In this document: positions 4,755 to 5,934 of the stretch, one piece after another | Position numbering within the stretch: position 1 is the first letter of the stretch | Layout of the letters: each line of letters starts with the position of its first letter | NCBI GenBank assembly: GCA_026713285.1 | Contig: JAPOOT010000029.1 | Span: forward strand, 1 to 5,934 | Direction: 5' to 3' | Length of the DNA: 5,934 nt | Origin: Gemmatimonadota bacterium | GTDB lineage: Bacteria; JAAXHH01 | Notes under the pieces: model-generated | The model's input: the letters and a program-made list of their open reading frames with translations, nothing else | Databases searched by the model: none | Told to the model about the DNA's origin: nothing | Position numbers and translations under genes: made by a program

Positions 4755-5771
4755 GCTGGTGCCATAGCCCATTCGGCCGGCGTCCATGCTCTTCATCTTG
4801 TTGCTTACGACGTCGATGATGGCCCGTTCCACGGCGTCTGCCGCCTGCGCTTCTCCCAGCTGCGCCAGCATCATCTGGCAGGAGGCGATGGCCGCAATGG
4901 GATTGATGACGTTCTGGTCCGTGTATTTTGGCGCCGAACCCCCGATGGGCTCGAACATGGAAGTTCCCTCGGGATTGATGTTGCCCCCCGCGGCGATGCC
5001 CATGCCGCCCTGGATCATGGCGCCCAGGTCGGTGATGATGTCGCCGAACATGTTGGTCGTCACGATGACGTCGAACCACTCGGGGTTTTTGACCATCCAC
5101 ATGCACGTCGCGTCCACGTGGGCGTAGTCCGCGGCGATACCCGGATATTCCTCGGCGACTTCGTAGAACACCCGCTCCCATAGGTCGTGGGCGTACGTCA
5201 GCACGTTGGTCTTGGCGCAGAGGGTCACCTTGTTCTGCCGGTTGCGGGCCTTCGCCGTCTCGAAAGCGAAGCGGACGCAACGCTCCACGCCCTTGCGGGT
5301 ATTGATGGACTCCTGCACCGCGACCTCGTCGGGCGTGCCCTTCTTGTACACGCCGCCCGCGCCGACGTACAGGTCCTCCGTGTTCTCACGGACCACGACG
5401 AAATCGATGTCCTCGGGACCCTTGTCCTTGAGCGGACAGTCCACCCCCGGGTACAGCTTGACGGGACGCAGGTTGATATAGAGGTCCAGTTCGAACCGGA
5501 TGGTAAGGAGGATGCCCTTCTCCAGCAGTCCCGGCGGGCAGTCCGGGTGACCGATGGCGCCGAGGTAAATGGCGTCGTAGTGGCCCAGTTCCTGCAGCCC
5601 CTCCCGCGGAAGAATCTCTCCCGTCCTCAGGTATCTTTCTCCGCCGAAATCATATTCCGTGAGTTCATATTCGAATGAAAACTTCTTCGAGGCCGCATCG
5701 AGCACTTTCAGCCCCTCGCGCACGACCTCCGGACCGGTACCGTCGCCCGGAATGACCGCGATATTGTACAA
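4719..5771 (-). CDS. leuB: 3-isopropylmalate dehydrogenase
   Basis: A 350-residue beta-decarboxylating dehydrogenase of normal length that oxidises 3-isopropylmalate in leucine synthesis (cytoplasm). Family residues are in place, compared with the Thermus enzyme: substrate arginines R92, R102 and R128, Y135, K187 in AKTNV, and metal aspartates D220, D244 and D248 (NMFGDIITDLG). IPGDGTGPE opens the protein. The assignment to LeuB over tartrate/malate or homoisocitrate dehydrogenase rests on the upstream leuA end, 36 bp away on the same strand. RENTEDLYVG is of the isocitrate-dehydrogenase-like style rather than the classical ELTGGIYFG. The coenzyme loop reads GGSAPKYTDQNVINP, with Lys-Tyr where NAD-specific LeuB has Asp-Ile. 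The start is TTG (5771-5769), supported by a good ribosome binding site. The 3' end is tandemly duplicated. Confidence 0.83.
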   Translation of the reverse strand: MYNIAVIPGDGTGPEVVREGLKVLDAASKKFSFEYELTEYDFGGERYLRTGEILPREGLQELGHYDAIYLGAIGHPDCPPGLLEKGILLTIRFELDLYINLRPVKLYPGVDCPLKDKGPEDIDFVVVRENTEDLYVGAGGVYKKGTPDEVAVQESINTRKGVERCVRFAFETAKARNRQNKVTLCAKTNVLTYAHDLWERVFYEVAEEYPGIAADYAHVDATCMWMVKNPEWFDVIVTTNMFGDIITDLGAMIQGGMGIAAGGNINPEGTSMFEPIGGSAPKYTDQNVINPIAAIASCQMMLAQLGEAQAADAVERAIIDVVSNKMKSMDAGRMGYGTSEIGDLVAEAVG

Positions 5772-5783
5772 GTGTTCCTCCCG
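5769..5783 (-). promoter_or_regulatory. Ribosome binding site and TTG start of leuB
   Basis: Read on the minus strand, GGGAGG lies 5 bp before TTG, and the protein then begins MYNIAVIPGDGTGPE, exactly where the family starts. No in-frame ATG lies close enough upstream to compete. Confidence 0.75.
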
Positions 5784-5807
5784 CGTATATGGGAATGTAG
5801 GGTAAGG

Positions 5808-5934
5808 TTACTCGACGATGAGCCCGCCGTGCCGGGCGACGAGTTGATTGAGGGAATGCAGGTAAGCCTGGATGCTTGCTTTCACCACGTCGGTATCCGA
5901 GGCGTGGCTGTTGAAGGACTGGTCGTGGAAACCC
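5808..5934 (-). CDS. leuA: 2-isopropylmalate synthase, C-terminal end (partial)
   Basis: The last 42 codons of a gene entering from the right edge, ending in TAA (5810-5808). The peptide includes SDTDVVKASIQAYLHSLNQL, the characteristic end of the LeuA regulatory domain ('tDiv.As..AYl.alN.l'), followed by a short tail ending GLIVE. The enzyme condenses acetyl-CoA with 2-oxoisovalerate in the first step of leucine synthesis. This C-terminal domain binds leucine for feedback inhibition in characterised members. Homocitrate or citramalate synthases share the same fold end, but the adjoining isopropylmalate dehydrogenase gene favours LeuA. The catalytic domain is outside the window. Confidence 0.8.
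   Translation of the reverse strand, partial: GFHDQSFNSHASDTDVVKASIQAYLHSLNQLVARHGGLIVE

Overview
GC-rich bacterial chromosomal DNA, most likely from an uncultured free-living heterotroph. Genes are densely packed, several start at TTG behind good Shine-Dalgarno sequences, and all recognisable products are enzymes or regulators of central and amino-acid metabolism. I see no phage, transposon or CRISPR signature, no rRNA or tRNA, and nothing that fixes the phylum.

Layout: the window opens with the last 53 codons of a probable glutamate formimidoyltransferase (+). After a short gap with a good sigma-70-type promoter and an Rrf2/IscR-like operator comes a tight plus-strand operon: a CymR-like Rrf2 regulator, a CysK-type cysteine synthase, a CysO/MoaD/ThiS-like ubiquitin-fold sulfur-carrier protein, and homoserine kinase (thrB). 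Gaps are 10 and 16 bp, followed by a 1-bp TGATG overlap. After a 158-bp spacer filled by a 14-bp tandem array comes a class III (CaiB/BaiF) CoA-transferase (+). A gene-free convergent region of about 320 bp holds a rho-independent terminator pointing leftward. It serves a minus-strand leu unit: leuB (3-isopropylmalate dehydrogenase) preceded by the C-terminal end of leuA (2-isopropylmalate synthase).

How the genes fit together: the regulator-cysK-carrier set looks like a cysteine/sulfur assimilation unit. In B. subtilis CymR senses cysteine status by complexing with CysK, and here the regulator keeps the same kind of C-terminal isoleucine and sits next to cysK. The carrier resembles M. tuberculosis CysO, whose C-terminal Gly-Gly is thiocarboxylated. 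ThrB makes O-phosphohomoserine, the branch point to threonine and, in some organisms, to homocysteine.

Main oddities: (1) the carrier does not stop at its Gly-Gly but runs on for 56 residues, mostly a Gly-x-Leu tripeptide repeat encoded by a 9-bp tandem repeat, so it would need processing or has changed function; (2) three genes (carrier, thrB, leuB) each carry a different tandem repeat exactly at their 3' ends (periods 9, 14 and 37 bp); (3) LeuB has a Lys-Tyr pair where NAD-specific isopropylmalate dehydrogenases usually have Asp-Ile.
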